Origin: Kwoniella bestiolae CBS 10118
Lineage: Eukaryota > Basidiomycota > Tremellomycetes > Tremellales > Cryptococcaceae
DNA: 64,000 bases
Direction: 5' to 3'
NCBI RefSeq assembly: GCF_000512585.2
Contig: NC_089241.1
Location: 5,040,001 to 5,104,000 of the forward strand
Under the pieces are notes generated by a model. That model searched no databases and was not told where the DNA came from. It saw only the letters and a list, made by a program, of their open reading frames with translations. The position numbers were made by a program, and so were the translations under genes. This document shows, piece after piece, positions 46,349 to 58,071 of this stretch (position 1 is the first letter of the stretch; each line of letters begins with the position of its first letter).

Positions 46349-49300
46349 TTACAGCTCCCTGGCCACCTCAACTTTGACAAACCCCACAATCTCATCCCCC
46401 TCCCTAACATCATCGAACCCCTCAAACTGAATCCCACATTCCATCCCCTTTCTCACGTCCCCCACCTCCTTCTTAAGATGTTTGAGCATCTCAATCTTCC
46501 CCTCATAGACCACCTCCCTATCTTTTCCTCTCAACACTCTCACCCCCTCCAATTTGTTTATGATACCATTATTAACCCTACATCCAGCAATTTTCACCAC
46601 GGTCTTACGTTTCAGGTTAATCTCAAATATCTGCTGGACCGTCGCCTCCCCTTTCACGGAATATTCAATTTTGGGTGGTAACAGTCCCGCTACTTTTGAT
46701 CGGACTGTATCGATCAGACGGTATATGACTGATTCGAGGTGTAGAGGGACGTTGGAGGATTTGGCGGTAGTTTGGATGGAACGGGATGCGGGGACGTTGA
46801 ATCCTATGATCGTGGCTGCGAATCAAGTCCAGCATATGGAATTAGCATCTGCCTGAGTTTTGAAAACAGAATCTAGTTGAATGATCGATTGGACCCACCA
46901 TCAGAGGCCTCCGCCAAGGAAACATCAGATTCCACCACCTCCCCCACACCCGTATGCACAACCTTGACCCCTGCCTCCTTATTACCGATATGTTCCAAAG
47001 ATCCCACAACAGCCTCGACAGTTCCACTAACATCCGCCTTAATCACCAACCTCAAAAACTTTTTCTCCTCCTCTCGCTTCATCTCCATTTGTTCAGTGGG
47101 TGATTCACCCAATTCCAAAGCCTCTAACGCGGCAGCCTCAGCTTCCAATCTCATCCTCTCTTCTTTTCGTTTGATATTGATCTGTTCCACATCAGCCATC
47201 AACCTCTTACGTTCCTCGTCCCTTTTCCTATTATTGATGGCTTTCTTAGCTTCGTCTTCGCCTTTTAAGGCTTCTAGCAATTCGTCTCCTGCTGAAGGTA
47301 ATTCTTTCCATCCCGTGATGGAAACTGGTGTACCTGGTAGGGCCTCCTTGAGGGGTTTACCTTTATCGTCTTGCATTTGTCGGACTCTGCACCATGTCTG
47401 ACCAGCTACGATCGACGAGCCTGTTCGTAGGATCCCACGAGTGACCAGAACAGTAGCGACGTTACTACATCCCCTCAAGTCAGCTTCCTTGCTCCCTCTC
47501 TTTGCGACCCAAGAAAGCTGAAACAAGGAAGAAAACGCAACTCACCCTCGCCCCCTATCAACTCTAGATTCCAATACATATCCCTCAGCTTTACCCTCCC
47601 TCCTAGCCCTGAGATCTCTAATCTCCGCCAACGTCGAAAGAGTCTCCACCAAATCGTCCAACCCAATCTTCGCCAGACCTGAAACTTTGACAGAGGGGGT
47701 ATCGCCCCCATCCTCCTCCAGATGGATCCCTTCAGCACCCAAAGCAGACTTCACTTTCTCGAAATCCACACCTGGCTTATCGCACTTGTTGATCGCCACG
47801 ACCAATCCGACTTTATCGCCTTCACTCTTGACTAGTTCCAGTACCTCTCTGGTCTGGGGCATCACACCGTCGTCGGCAGCTACTACCAGCACTACTATAT
47901 CAGTCACGGATGCTCCTCTGGCTCGCATAGCTGTGAATGCTGCGTGCCCTGGTGTATCGAGGAACGTAATTGTAGTAGGGGATGAGGAGTTTGCGACGCT
48001 GCCAGAGGGGAGTAGGGATGATAGTGGGACTGAGAAGGCACCGATATGCTGGGTTATACCTCCCGCTTCGCCTGCCGCTACGGATGTGTGTCTGAGAGAG
48101 TCGAGCAGGGTGGTCTTGCCGTGATCTACGTGACCCATGATTGTTACGCTGCGAAGCTGTTAGTAGGAGACACGACATTCAAAAAAGCTGAGAAAGACTC
48201 ACACTGGCGGTCGGAGAGGGTGGACTTTCCCATCTGCAGTATCGGGACTATGCCATGATGGATTTAGTCAGATTCATACAATGTCATCGTAGCGGAGCAA
48301 TGAGGCAGGAGATGACAACAACTCACTCCGGGTAGATATCGAAACTAGCTTCATCATCCACAACAGGATCGAACCCATATTCAATCGCAATATCACAGGC
48401 CTGTTCAGCATTCAGCAGATAATCCGATCTCCGCTGATCCTCAGTCATGTCCAACCGCGACATCCTAGTTTGTAGATTGAACAACTTCACGCCGAATATC
48501 TTGGCCAGGTTGGCCGTACTGATGGTACGCGGTATATACACTTGTTTCTCCTCTTCTATCACCTTGGCTTTGATAGGTTTGGGTTTTCGAATGGTCTGTG
48601 ATGGTGTTTGAGCAGTGTTAGCCATGGAAAGTGAATGAGATCGTTTGGGATTATGGTGTGGCCTCGAAGACAGAGAGGCTTCTTCCTCTTCGCTCAATCT
48701 GGATAACAAAGATCCTCCTGAATCTCTTCTTCTCCTATGATTCGTATGACGCCTTTGCGCATATTCCTCTGAGTCGCCCTCTTCTCCTAATACGACTTCT
48801 TCGATAGGTGAGGCTGCGGGTCGATCTTCATTACTCTGCTGTTGATTTTTGCCGGGCATCTGCTTCCTATCCTTCCCACCTTCCCTCTCCTGGGCTCCGC
48901 CCAGTAAATCACCAAAAGCAGACGGAGCTTTGCTCCTGGGGTTGAAGCCCGTCATACGCTGGGTACGATCTGATTTCCTCGTCTTGTCAATTATATCCCC
49001 AATCCCACCTCCTCGTTGATCCTTTGGTTTTGCAGATTTCAGGCCAAACCCAGAAGCTAGTGATATGTCCGGTCCATTTCCATTGCTACGGGGTCCATCT
49101 CTTGATACTCCCCATTTTGAGAATCCGTCTCTCTCGCCTCTTCCAGAAGGGGACCGACGATTACTTGGTCCACCATTCGAATCTGTCATTCATCGCTCAG
49201 CTCTAACTACCACGCGAGCCCCTGAGCTATGGGTTATGAGCCGACTTACCTCCTTTACCGTCAGATCCTCTACCTTTCGGATTCCTCCTCTGACCTTGAG

Positions 49301-49493
49301 CATTGTTTTTCTTCGATGCTCCTCCACTTGGCTGAGGAGGTCGTACAGACCAATCTCTATTGGGGAGCTTGAATCCACCTTCGGACTGGGGTTGTTCAGC
49401 TGATACCCACGCTGTGGATGTGAGGGTCCTTTTGCCGGATAGACGGTGGAGTAAGCCTCGACAGCACCTACACGGTGCAGACGACAGTGACAT
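46349..49493 (-). CDS. IFM1: Mitochondrial translation initiation factor IF-2
   Basis: Starts at 49493 with a mitochondrial presequence (MSLSSAPCRCCRGLLHRLSG) and stops at 46349; about six exons. A long Arg/Gly/Ser-rich N-terminal region is followed by the IF2_N-like block VYIPRTISTANLAKIFGVK and ACDIAIEYGFDPVVD. The GTPase domain shows G1 TIMGHVDHGKTTLLDSLR, switch motif AGGITQHIGAF, G3 FLDTPGHAAFTAMRARGA, G4 VAINKCDKPGVD and G5 SGLAKIGLDDL. Domain II (GYVLESRVDRGRG, ATVLVTRGILRTGSSIVAG) follows, with a Lys/Glu-rich coiled coil (RKRDEERKRLMADVEQI), then domain III (LVIKADVSGTVEAVVGSL, HTGVGEVVESDVSLA). Domain IV (ATVQQIFEINLKRKTVVKIAG, GMECGIQFEGFDDVREGDEI) is the initiator-tRNA-binding end. 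It places fMet/Met-tRNA on mitochondrial ribosomes. The coiled-coil insert in domain II-III is long. Confidence 0.95.
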
Positions 49494-49669
49494 GATTTAT
49501 GGTACAAGGGTAATCGAATTACAGATGGAAAGAAGAGTTTTAAACACACAAGAAATCAACCGAGAATCAAGAAAAAGTCGGAATTCAATGGATGTCGCCT
49601 CCACTTTCATTCCTCGAATTCACGTCCGGAGCAGAAAAGCCGCACCAAAAACATGCAAAAATGTTAACG

Positions 49670-49758
49670 GGTCTCGTCCCGGGATTGAACCGAGGACCAC
49701 CCCCAAAGCTTTCAATTGAAAACCCTAAGAGGGCATGCTACCACTGCACCAACGAAAC
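49670..49758 (-). tRNA. tRNA-Pro (anticodon AGG), with a 17-nt intron
   Basis: On the minus strand: acceptor stem GTTTCGT pairs with ACGAGAC (one T-G), D stem GTGC/GCAT, anticodon stem CCCTC/GGGGG, T stem CTCGG with loop TTCAATC and CCGGG. The anticodon loop TTAGGG-T gives AGG at 49724-49726 and is interrupted after position 37 by 17 nt. The discriminator base is C, as expected for eukaryotic tRNA-Pro. A TTTTT run follows about 10 nt downstream on the minus strand as a Pol III terminator. The B-box GGTTCAATCCC is intact. Its intron boundaries are set by eye. Confidence 0.88.
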
Positions 49759-50813
49759 AGGCAACTGCCTTACGAGCCGTCATCCGTTGGAAACAGAATT
49801 TTATAAACAATATATACTTTTGATGTTGACGACCTAGTTGGAATCAGGATGTTCTGCACGCTTCTGCTTCGGTTCATGCTGGAGGGAGTAGTAGGATGTT
49901 CACGCTGTGTATGGCAGATGTACTGGCACCGCTGATTGAAGCAGGTTGAGGTCGTTTGAGCATGCATCGGCGACTACAGTACCGCATTTCGGACATATGA
50001 GACAGTTACGAGACATCCGGGAACTCTACTTTGATCGAAAACGTCATTCTCGGGTTGACCCTCCACTTTTAATGTTCTTTTCATTTCGAAGGACAAGGCA
50101 GGTGATGGATGGGAAGCACAGCTTTTTTTTCATCTATATCCATACCCCTACGGTAGTCATCTGTTCAAACTTTCAAACACACTCTGAAGCAACAGCTCGA
50201 GCTCACAACGCTCTTTTGATCCTCAATATAAACACCGCCTCGACGTATACATCCTATCGATTGATCCGCAAACTTCTTGCTTGCTCTACCGCACATTTTG
50301 TGTTACTGTATGCCTGGACTACCTCATCCCGATCAGGGACAGGAACAATATATCATAGATTAGATTGGTCATGTTCTGCATCGTTTTATTTGTGAAGGGA
50401 TTCCAGCGGGTTGATGCGATCACTACTACACTCCATCACGAGGTACTTACTGCATTCGTCGTCAAAATCAGTCGACATGTCTTCCCTCACCACCCTCTTT
50501 TTCTAAACATAACCGGTCTCTCGGCCTACGCTATGACATAGTTTCAGTTGGATCAAAGGACGTTTCAAAGGATGTACACAGCGGCGAGCTAACAGCAGGT
50601 CACGATCATCAAGCTTTTTTACTTTGTTACTCTTGGCTAGTACTATATATAGTCACCCATCAAACTCACTTCTTCCTTCTTCTTGTTCTTTATCATCCAC
50701 CATCTCGAGTAGTGTTACATCACATCTTCACTCTTTACTTGCTTCCCTATCACTTACTATAATACTACCTTAGACCCCGCCTTCCCCCTTTGTCCTGCCT
50801 TGATCACCTCACC
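49759..50813. other. Divergent intergenic region upstream of the GMC oxidase gene
   Basis: About 1 kb holding the promoter of the GMC gene; TATA-like element listed separately. The 149-codon ORF at 49946-50395 has no protein-like features. Confidence 0.5.
50644..50651 (+). promoter_or_regulatory. TATA-like element of the GMC oxidoreductase gene
   Basis: TATATATA, about 170 bp upstream of the ATG at 50814, followed by a pyrimidine-rich stretch (CTTCTTCCTTCTTC) typical of fungal transcription start regions. Motif match only. Confidence 0.4.
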
Positions 50814-53226
50814 ATGATTCGCTCTACAGCTCTACTTTTGAGCTTGGGAGTCTCCCTCATACCCTCCACTTCGGCTCTTTCCGGATTAGTCACTGATCCT
50901 ACTCAAGTATCCGACCAATCGTTCGACTACGTTATTGTAGGAGGTGGACTGGGTGGATTGGTAGTCGCCAATAGATTATCTGAGAATCCAGATATCAGCG
51001 TACTGTGAGTAAAGCCCAACTCGCACCGTCCTCTCAGCCATGGACTATTCTGATGATCTACTCGTACATGCACGACATAGAGTTATTGAAGCTGGATCAG
51101 ATAACCGAGATGATCCAAGAGTATACGACCCCTACCAATACTCCGTAGCATTCAACACTGAATTAGACTGGAACTGGCCATCAAGTCAAGGAAGATACAT
51201 AAAGGGGTGAGTCTCCGTGCATCCACCTCTATCACAGTACAGAGCACGATGGCTAAACACCTGAATATAGTGGTAAAACCCTCGGAGGATCAACCTCAAT
51301 CAATGGTCTAGCTCAAACCCGAGGTCAGAAGGCGCAATACGACTCGCTATCAACCTTCTTGGGAATTAACGGTACGGAAGGCCCATGGAATTGGGATGGA
51401 ATGTACTTTGGGATGCTTAAAAGTGAAGGGTTCTCTGCGCCAAACGATCAACAAAAGGAGGCCGGAGCAAGCTCGAACCCTGCGCTGCATAATACTTCTG
51501 GTCCTCTTCAGGTTACTTACCCGTGAGTCAGCGTCGACCTGTCACATCGCAAAATCATAGAGTAAGATGACTGATCATCTGCAAATAGAGATGAAATCTT
51601 CCATGGTCCCCAGCAAAAATACTTCCAAACTGTCATCTCCACCAACTTCTCCGTTGCCTCTAGTCCAGATGCAGATGATGGAAATGCGAATGTCGTGGCC
51701 TTCCACCCTAACGTGCGTTGGTCATTTCATCAATATTCTGAGATTCGATCTGGGAGCTAATTCTGCGCCGACAGACTATGAGCTGGCAGGACTCCGATCA
51801 CCGATCTTCTTCAGCTACCGCTTATTATTCTCCCGTCGCCGAACGATCAAACCTTGCTATCCTCCTTCAACACCTTGCTACCAAGATTCGATTTGATGGT
51901 AACAAAGCTACCGGTGTCGAGTTCGGTACTTCCAATGGTGATCGATATACCGTCAACGCCAATAGAGAAGTGATCATCTCTGCCGGTGCAATCCAGACCC
52001 CCGCTTTGCTTCAATTATCGGGTGTCGGTGATCCTGCGCTGTTAAATGGATTGGGTATCAATGTTGTAGCCAATGTTAGTGGCGTGGGAAAGAATTTACA
52101 GGAGCAGGTGAGTGATATCCCAAATCCCACAGATACTGCTCAAATTAGCAGTCGACTTGGGCATGGCTAATCCATGTACATATGTGATAGACCATGAATT
52201 CTGTCGGATGGACACCCATTGAAGGATTCGATTTCCAAGGCCGAGGACCAAGTGATTGCATTGCCTACCCCGATCTTTTAGGTCTAACCTCTTCAAGCAA
52301 CAATGATATTGCATCTACCATCTCGACCAACATCGGTAAATATGCTCAAGACGCTTATGATGCTGGAGCGGTTGTGTCCGTCGAAGCTGCCAGTGCTATC
52401 TTTGCTATTCAACAGGGTTTGATGATTGACGATCATTCTGGTCTGGTCGAAGTAAGTCAAGCTGCACAGTACATCAATCGCTGAGGACCTGATCGCTGAT
52501 TGAGAGAACGATAACGTGTTTAGGCCTTCTTTGACAGTGGTTTCCCCAACGGAGGACTGGGTATCGACCTCTGGCAATTATTACCTTTCTCCCGAGGAAC
52601 CGTCCAAATCACCTCCACGGATCCATTCACATACCCAAATATCGACCCACGATACTTCTCCGCCGACGTAGATTTGAAAATCCAAATCGCCGGATTGAGA
52701 ATGGCAAGAAAGATCTTCCAGACCGCCCCTCTCAGATCTATCGTCACTGAGGAGAATGCTCCGGGGTATGATAGTGTTCCTGAAGATGGGAATGGTGGGT
52801 CCGATGAGGATTGGTCGAGATGGATTGTCGATGGATGTGAGTGATGCGTTCGCTTCTTACCTTTTTCATTCCATCGTTCCGTATACTATGATATAAGTGT
52901 CTGTGTACCGAGGTCATGAGGCTGATCCAACGACCGATCTCATCACAGTCTCCTCCGTCCATCACCCTATTGCAACATGTTCGATGATGTCTGAAGAGCT
53001 CGGAGGAGTAGTAGGAGCCGATCTGAAAGTATACAACACCGAGAACCTTAGAATTGTAGATGCTTCGGTACTGCCCATTCAATTCTCCGCCCATCTCAGT
53101 GCGACACTATACGGTATCGCTGAGAACGCTGCTGATATGTGAGTTGTTGTCCATACCGAGCCAAGATAGAATGATAGTTGCTGACCACATTGGATTATTC
53201 GAAATAGTATCAAAGCGGCTCAATGA
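50814..53226 (+). CDS. Secreted GMC-family FAD oxidoreductase (AA3-like)
   Basis: Begins at 50814 (context CACCATG) with a signal peptide (MIRSTALLLSLGVSLIPSTSA) and ends at 53226, with eight or so short introns. FAD-binding N-terminus: FDYVIVGGGLGGLVVANRLSE, then VIEAGSDNRDD. Next come the GMC signature-1 region (YIKGGKTLGGSTSINGLAQTRG) and GMC signature 2 (REVIISAGAIQTPALLQLSGVG). Later blocks: GLGIDLWQLLPFSRG, YPNIDPRYFSADVDLKIQIAG, SSVHHPIATCSMM (holding the first catalytic His) and NLRIVDASVLPIQFSAHLSATLYGIAE (the second). It most resembles the glucose-oxidase/aryl-alcohol-oxidase branch (AA3_2). It oxidises an alcohol or sugar outside the cell, with H2O2 or a quinone as the other product. 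The usual HPxGTCSM is HPIATCSM here, with Ala for Gly. Substrate is unknown. Confidence 0.92.
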
Positions 53227-53711
53227 AGCACTTTCTGATACGTCTCGATATATCAAAAGATGCGAAAACGACAGATATCCATAACGGACGATGAAAATCC
53301 TTGATAGCAATTCCTTCTTGGTCATTTGCGAATAACTGTGTATCTATATTATACCCCTTTCACGAGATCAAAGGACATTTTGAAATAACCCCTATTCCTC
53401 CCTTCACTGTGTATATATATGAATCTCAAGCATCATATACAATGATGTCTTTCTATAATGTCGGTACATGACGAATCGAATGGACAATGCAACTCGGTTC
53501 GTATCTGAAAACAAGGTACTCGGCTCCATCCACTTTAGATAGCATCTCCGTAAATCGTTAATATTCATCGTGCGTTCATTATATACAAAATTGTTTATTC
53601 GTTTCAATGCGCGTGTGCAGGGTATATCCGCTGAACCAATCCTATCCTACCCAGTTTGTATCCTTATTGGAATTGACAGAGGTCCAGCCTCATACAAGCA
53701 AGTAAGTCCTA
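53227..53711. other. Convergent intergenic region
   Basis: Between the GMC gene (+) and the HECT_2 gene (-). AT-rich 3' flanks, nothing else seen. Confidence 0.55.
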
Positions 53712-56700
53712 TCAAACCCGCTCCAAAAACCCAACGTCAAACGCTCCCATCGATCTCCTTCCTATCGGATAGACCGTCGAGCTCTCCCTCAGCGTGGCGA
53801 TCAGTCTCTCACACACTATTGACGGGTACGTGAGCGACTCGACTTGTCCACCTGGACCGAATCCTGGTAAAGATTCCAACCTAAATACCAAACCAAACCA
53901 AACCAAATCAGTTTTCTGTCCTGGAGACCAAGATCAAGAAGTAGAGTAGAAATGACATACTCATTCTCAGTGTGCGTGAATGGTTCGACCACCTTGTACA
54001 TTATCTTTGATGCTCTCAGGATCTTCGAATCCACCATGGACGGACGAGCAGGCTGTCTACCCCCTCCGCCTCCGATAGAGGAGGCAACGGAAGATCTCCT
54101 GGATACTTTCTGGTCGATGGTCATGGATTTTCGAAGAGGCGAGGGAAGTGGGGATGATTCGTTTGGTCGAGCATAGGACATCTTCACGGATGGGTTGAAT
54201 AGCCATATCTGCGCGTGTGATATCAGATTAGAGATAGTCGTAGAAGGTTCAAGAGATTGAAGAACTCACGTATACCCTTCTTTCACCTGTTTCTTCGTCG
54301 GATACGATGAATCGATGAGATGCGTGAGCTTGGGATAGTTCAAGCATGTCTGAAACGATGAACAGGGATAAAGGGAATCTCATGTATCTATCGAATCAAT
54401 CTTGTCAATGGATCTTGCCATGTGTACTGAGAAAAGATACAAGTAAATACTCACTCGACCTTCTCGTCCTCTTCATTCTCCACCAACAGAGACACAGCCC
54501 ATTTCGAGAATCTCACGGTGCCAGATCCCGGATTATTATCACTGGCTCTCTGTTTGCCTAAAACCTCTCCACAATGACAGGAAACAATGTGCCAAGGTTC
54601 GTTCTGTATCGATGTCAAGATCAGCATGATTCCTCTTCAACCCGAGAGATTCAAGTGACGAGAACAAGCGATCGGAAGGATGTAGTCTCGGGAGTAGCTT
54701 CCATCCAATAAATCACAATGAATCAAAGTTTGATCATCCCTAGACTTTTTTAGTTGTTGATATAGGACCTTTGTATCAGTCTAAAGAGATATAAGATACC
54801 TCCTATCCCAAATATCTGCGGCCCTCCTTCTCTCCAAGGCGTGGAAAAGCAAAACTGACATAGAGCTTCATTTTCCCACGACTCGAAGAGAGGTTGGAGA
54901 GGAGAACAATCGGGATCACCCACTGAGAGGGGGATGAAGACCTTCTTATAGCCCATGGGAAAGGAGCGATGTGATCACGAAAGCTGTTGACAAGTGACGC
55001 TAGCAAACTCACGTTGTTTCCTTTCTCGACTTGGATATTCCTCACTTTCACCCTTTCCTGGCCTACCAGAAGATAACTCCCGCCGACCAGTACACCACCA
55101 TTCTGAGGCCAGAATCCCTCTTTTGTGCGTTCAGCTAAACGAGCAGTGAAGGAAGGGTCATTATGACACATCCAAACTTCCATCATCTCAGCCCAGTGTT
55201 CACTTGGTAGATCCTTATAAGCCGCATCCCTGTTCCCAAAGGGTAGAGTGGATAACTCCCGGTCGCAAGACGTACAGCAAAGAGCCTTTGCTTGGATATT
55301 ACGAAGATCAGGTGCAGAGAGTGGGTAGGTCGGGAGGAGGGAGATCGTGGATGTCGGAATGGACTGAGCGATGAGCTTTGCTTCTAGGTGTAGCGATTGA
55401 GCGACGAAGATGATTGATTGTCCGGGTTCGACCGGCGCAGGTAAGGATATCCGAATTGATACGGAAGGGTCCTTTCTCGATGTGATTATAGCTCCTTCGT
55501 CATATGAAGAGGTGCTTTCAACTTGTAGTTCCAGATTTGACGAGACGCCCACACCATGTAAAGTGATCTGGACGGAACGGAGGTTCTCCTGATGTTCGGC
55601 GACGTACGCGATATTGTTCATATCTGTAAATCGAATTGCGGTCAGCTTCAATGTGGTCAAAATGTAGGCTCAGAAAGCTCACCAAATCCGTTACTCGCTT
55701 TCAATCCCAGCTGGACACTGCCTCTCCTCACCAGCCCTGCAAACTTCTTGAAAGCAGTAGGGGTATTCCTCCCCGAAGTCGAAGCGCTCTTCTTGCCCAG
55801 CCCATCTTCGAGAGGTACCGAGTTGCTCCGAGATCTACCCATCTCGACACTTCCATCTCCACTTGAGGATCTGAGTAAGGCATCGCCACCCAACGAACGT
55901 CTTCGATCGGGACCACCACTCATTAGGAAGTCCTGGACGGTCACTAGCTCAAATGGGTTCTCCACTCTTTCGCCATTGATACCGTGTCGAGGAGTGGGTG
56001 GTAGAGAATCTTGATCATGGAGTCTTCCAGACGTGGAGTAGTCCGTCAAAGTTTCGATTAATGATGCCCTCCGATCCGAAGTTCTGGGAATGGTCGCATC
56101 CTGATCATCCAATCTTCGTTCGCCCGACTGATCAATCAGATCGCGAAGAAAGTGATCTCTATCTCTTAGATCTCTTGCTCTAGCCAATTCAGCATCGACA
56201 CTGCCCATCACAGAATCTTGATCCTCCAATCTCCTAGCCTCCGCTTGATCCACAATACGATTGATAAATCGCTCCCTCGTCCTCTTCTCCCAGCCCTCTC
56301 CATCAGCTCTCTGACCTTCTTCAACCCTTATCCTCCTCTTCCCATGAGCTCTCTCAATCTTGTCCCAGATCTCCTCTAGTTCCTTCATCTTCTGCCTCTC
56401 CAACTTGATCTTTTCTTCCTTACTCATACTGCGTTGATCCGTCCCATCCCTATTACCCAGAACTTTCGCAGATCTAGAAGTGGGTTTCAATTCGACCCGC
56501 TGGTCATGTAATCTCGGCGCGACAGATGATAATCTCTCAATGGCCGATGTGAGCGAGTCCAGCTCCTGTAGCATCTTTTCTCTCGTCGCTGTAGGCCCAT
56601 TAGACATGGACGTGGGAGATTCTGGATGAGGTTGTTGCGATTTGACAGGAGATGAGGGTCCAGCTTCAACTTCTTCGGAATGTATATCATGGTAGGAGGG

Positions 56701-57550
56701 GAGTAACGAAGTGTTGTCGGAATCTTTCTGTGTCGGGGTATGATGATGATCTAAGAATTGTTCATAAGAGGGTGGTAATCCACTGTCCGTTCCCAGTGAG
56801 TTCCTCTGACCTTGCTTTCCATCTTGGGAAGCGGGAGCGGAGGGTGCAAAGTTACCTTGAGATAGACTGATGATGGCAAAACTAAGACTCTCCAACCTCT
56901 GCCAAGCCAATTCCTCCCTCACTACCTTAATAGCAGGATGCAACTCGCCTTCTTTCCTTTCCGTCCCCTGATGTTCCCCGCTGACTTCATTAAGTCTAGC
57001 ATCCTGTAAGCCCTCTAATAAGTTGGTCAGAGCGTTGAATGAAGTTTTCATCTTGTTTTCCTGCGATCCATCTTCGACATTGGAATCGGGGAAGGATTCG
57101 ACATGTATAGTCGAGGGAGTAGGATTAGTGGAAGGGGGTAGAAGATCGTCCAGTTCGTATGTGACTTCCAGTAGATCTGTTAAGGCTGAAGCTAGCTGGG
57201 AATGCGATTCTGATAGACTAGTAGAAGGGGATGATGAGTCAGGGAGGAAGGAGGAGAGGGCATTGATACATGATTGTTGGACTGATGAGAGGTAGTTTCG
57301 TACGTTTTGCTGCGTTGCCAAGAGGAATATCAGTATCAAGACGTTCTAAGGTCCAAATGAAGAGAGACAGACAGACCTTGCTACCTTCACTTCTGACCAA
57401 TCCGTTGCCATTCACACCATGTGAAGAAGACGTCCCGACAAACTGATCTAGAGGGAATGGTTCAGGCGGAGGAGGTAATTGATCTATATCATCCTGCCGC
57501 TGTTGATGCTGCTGTTGCTGCGGTTCTTGAGCAGGTCGTACAGCTTCCAT
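53712..57550 (-). CDS. HECT_2-domain (E2-binding, UBE3D/Ipa1-like) protein with long N-terminal extension
   Basis: Starts at 57550 (MEAVRPAQEP, Gln/Pro-rich) and stops at 53712. Exon 2 encodes about 550 mostly disordered residues with a helical N-terminal block (LSSVQQSCINALSSFLPD, LASALTDLLEVTYELDDLLPP), a Lys/Glu coiled coil (KIKLERQKMKELEEIWDKIE) and repeats ending in RLxDQD. A standard intron (GTGAGC...GCTGAC...TTACAG, about 55611-55672) then joins it in frame to the HECT_2 region: NIAYVAEHQENLRSVQITLHG, QAKALCCTSCDREL, LPSEHWAEMMEVWMCHND, GGVLVGGSYLLV, WHIVSCHCGEVLGKQ, KIMYKVVEPFTHTENE and a C-terminal GRRSMGAFDVGFLERV. The Cys pairs CCTSC and CHC are the family's likely zinc ligands. 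HECT_2 proteins bind E2 ubiquitin-conjugating enzymes. The exon near 54803-54956 (VFIPLSVGDPDCSPL) has uncertain borders. Two adjacent genes instead of one remain possible. Confidence 0.8.
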
Positions 57551-58071
57551 CGCGATTTATCTGATCATAGGTTCCAACCGTCTTGATTGGGAGTTGAGTT
57601 GATTTGAGTGATTTCAAGAGTTGGTGAGATGAACTGAGTGCAGATATAGTAGATGTGAGCTGATTCCTTTGGTTTGGGGGTGATCAAAGGGCTTGCGTCG
57701 ACCGAACTGGACCTGGTGTTTTTATGCTATGATCGAAATTTATATATGACATCGACTACATATGTGAGAGTGCTTGATGAAGGTGAGATCGCGGTGTCGT
57801 CAAGGATAGAATGCTATGCTATGCATTGATTGCTGGTGATTGATGATTGATTGGTGAATTTATAAAATCAGCACCAACTGACTAAACAGGGGTCATAGCG
57901 CGCTTATTTTGGTTCATCTCACACATTCCATCTCCATCTCCCCAGTCAGGTACAGTACACACCGTTTCATGTAGACACCATACATAATGGGGCAAATATG
58001 AAACCACTCCATCTGGACTTCCTTCATGTCATGTTATGAACCATACACAAACACAGTCACAATCATAGCTA
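57551..58071. other. Intergenic region
   Basis: HECT_2 gene promoter and 3' flank of the E1 dehydrogenase gene. No other feature recognised. Confidence 0.55.
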
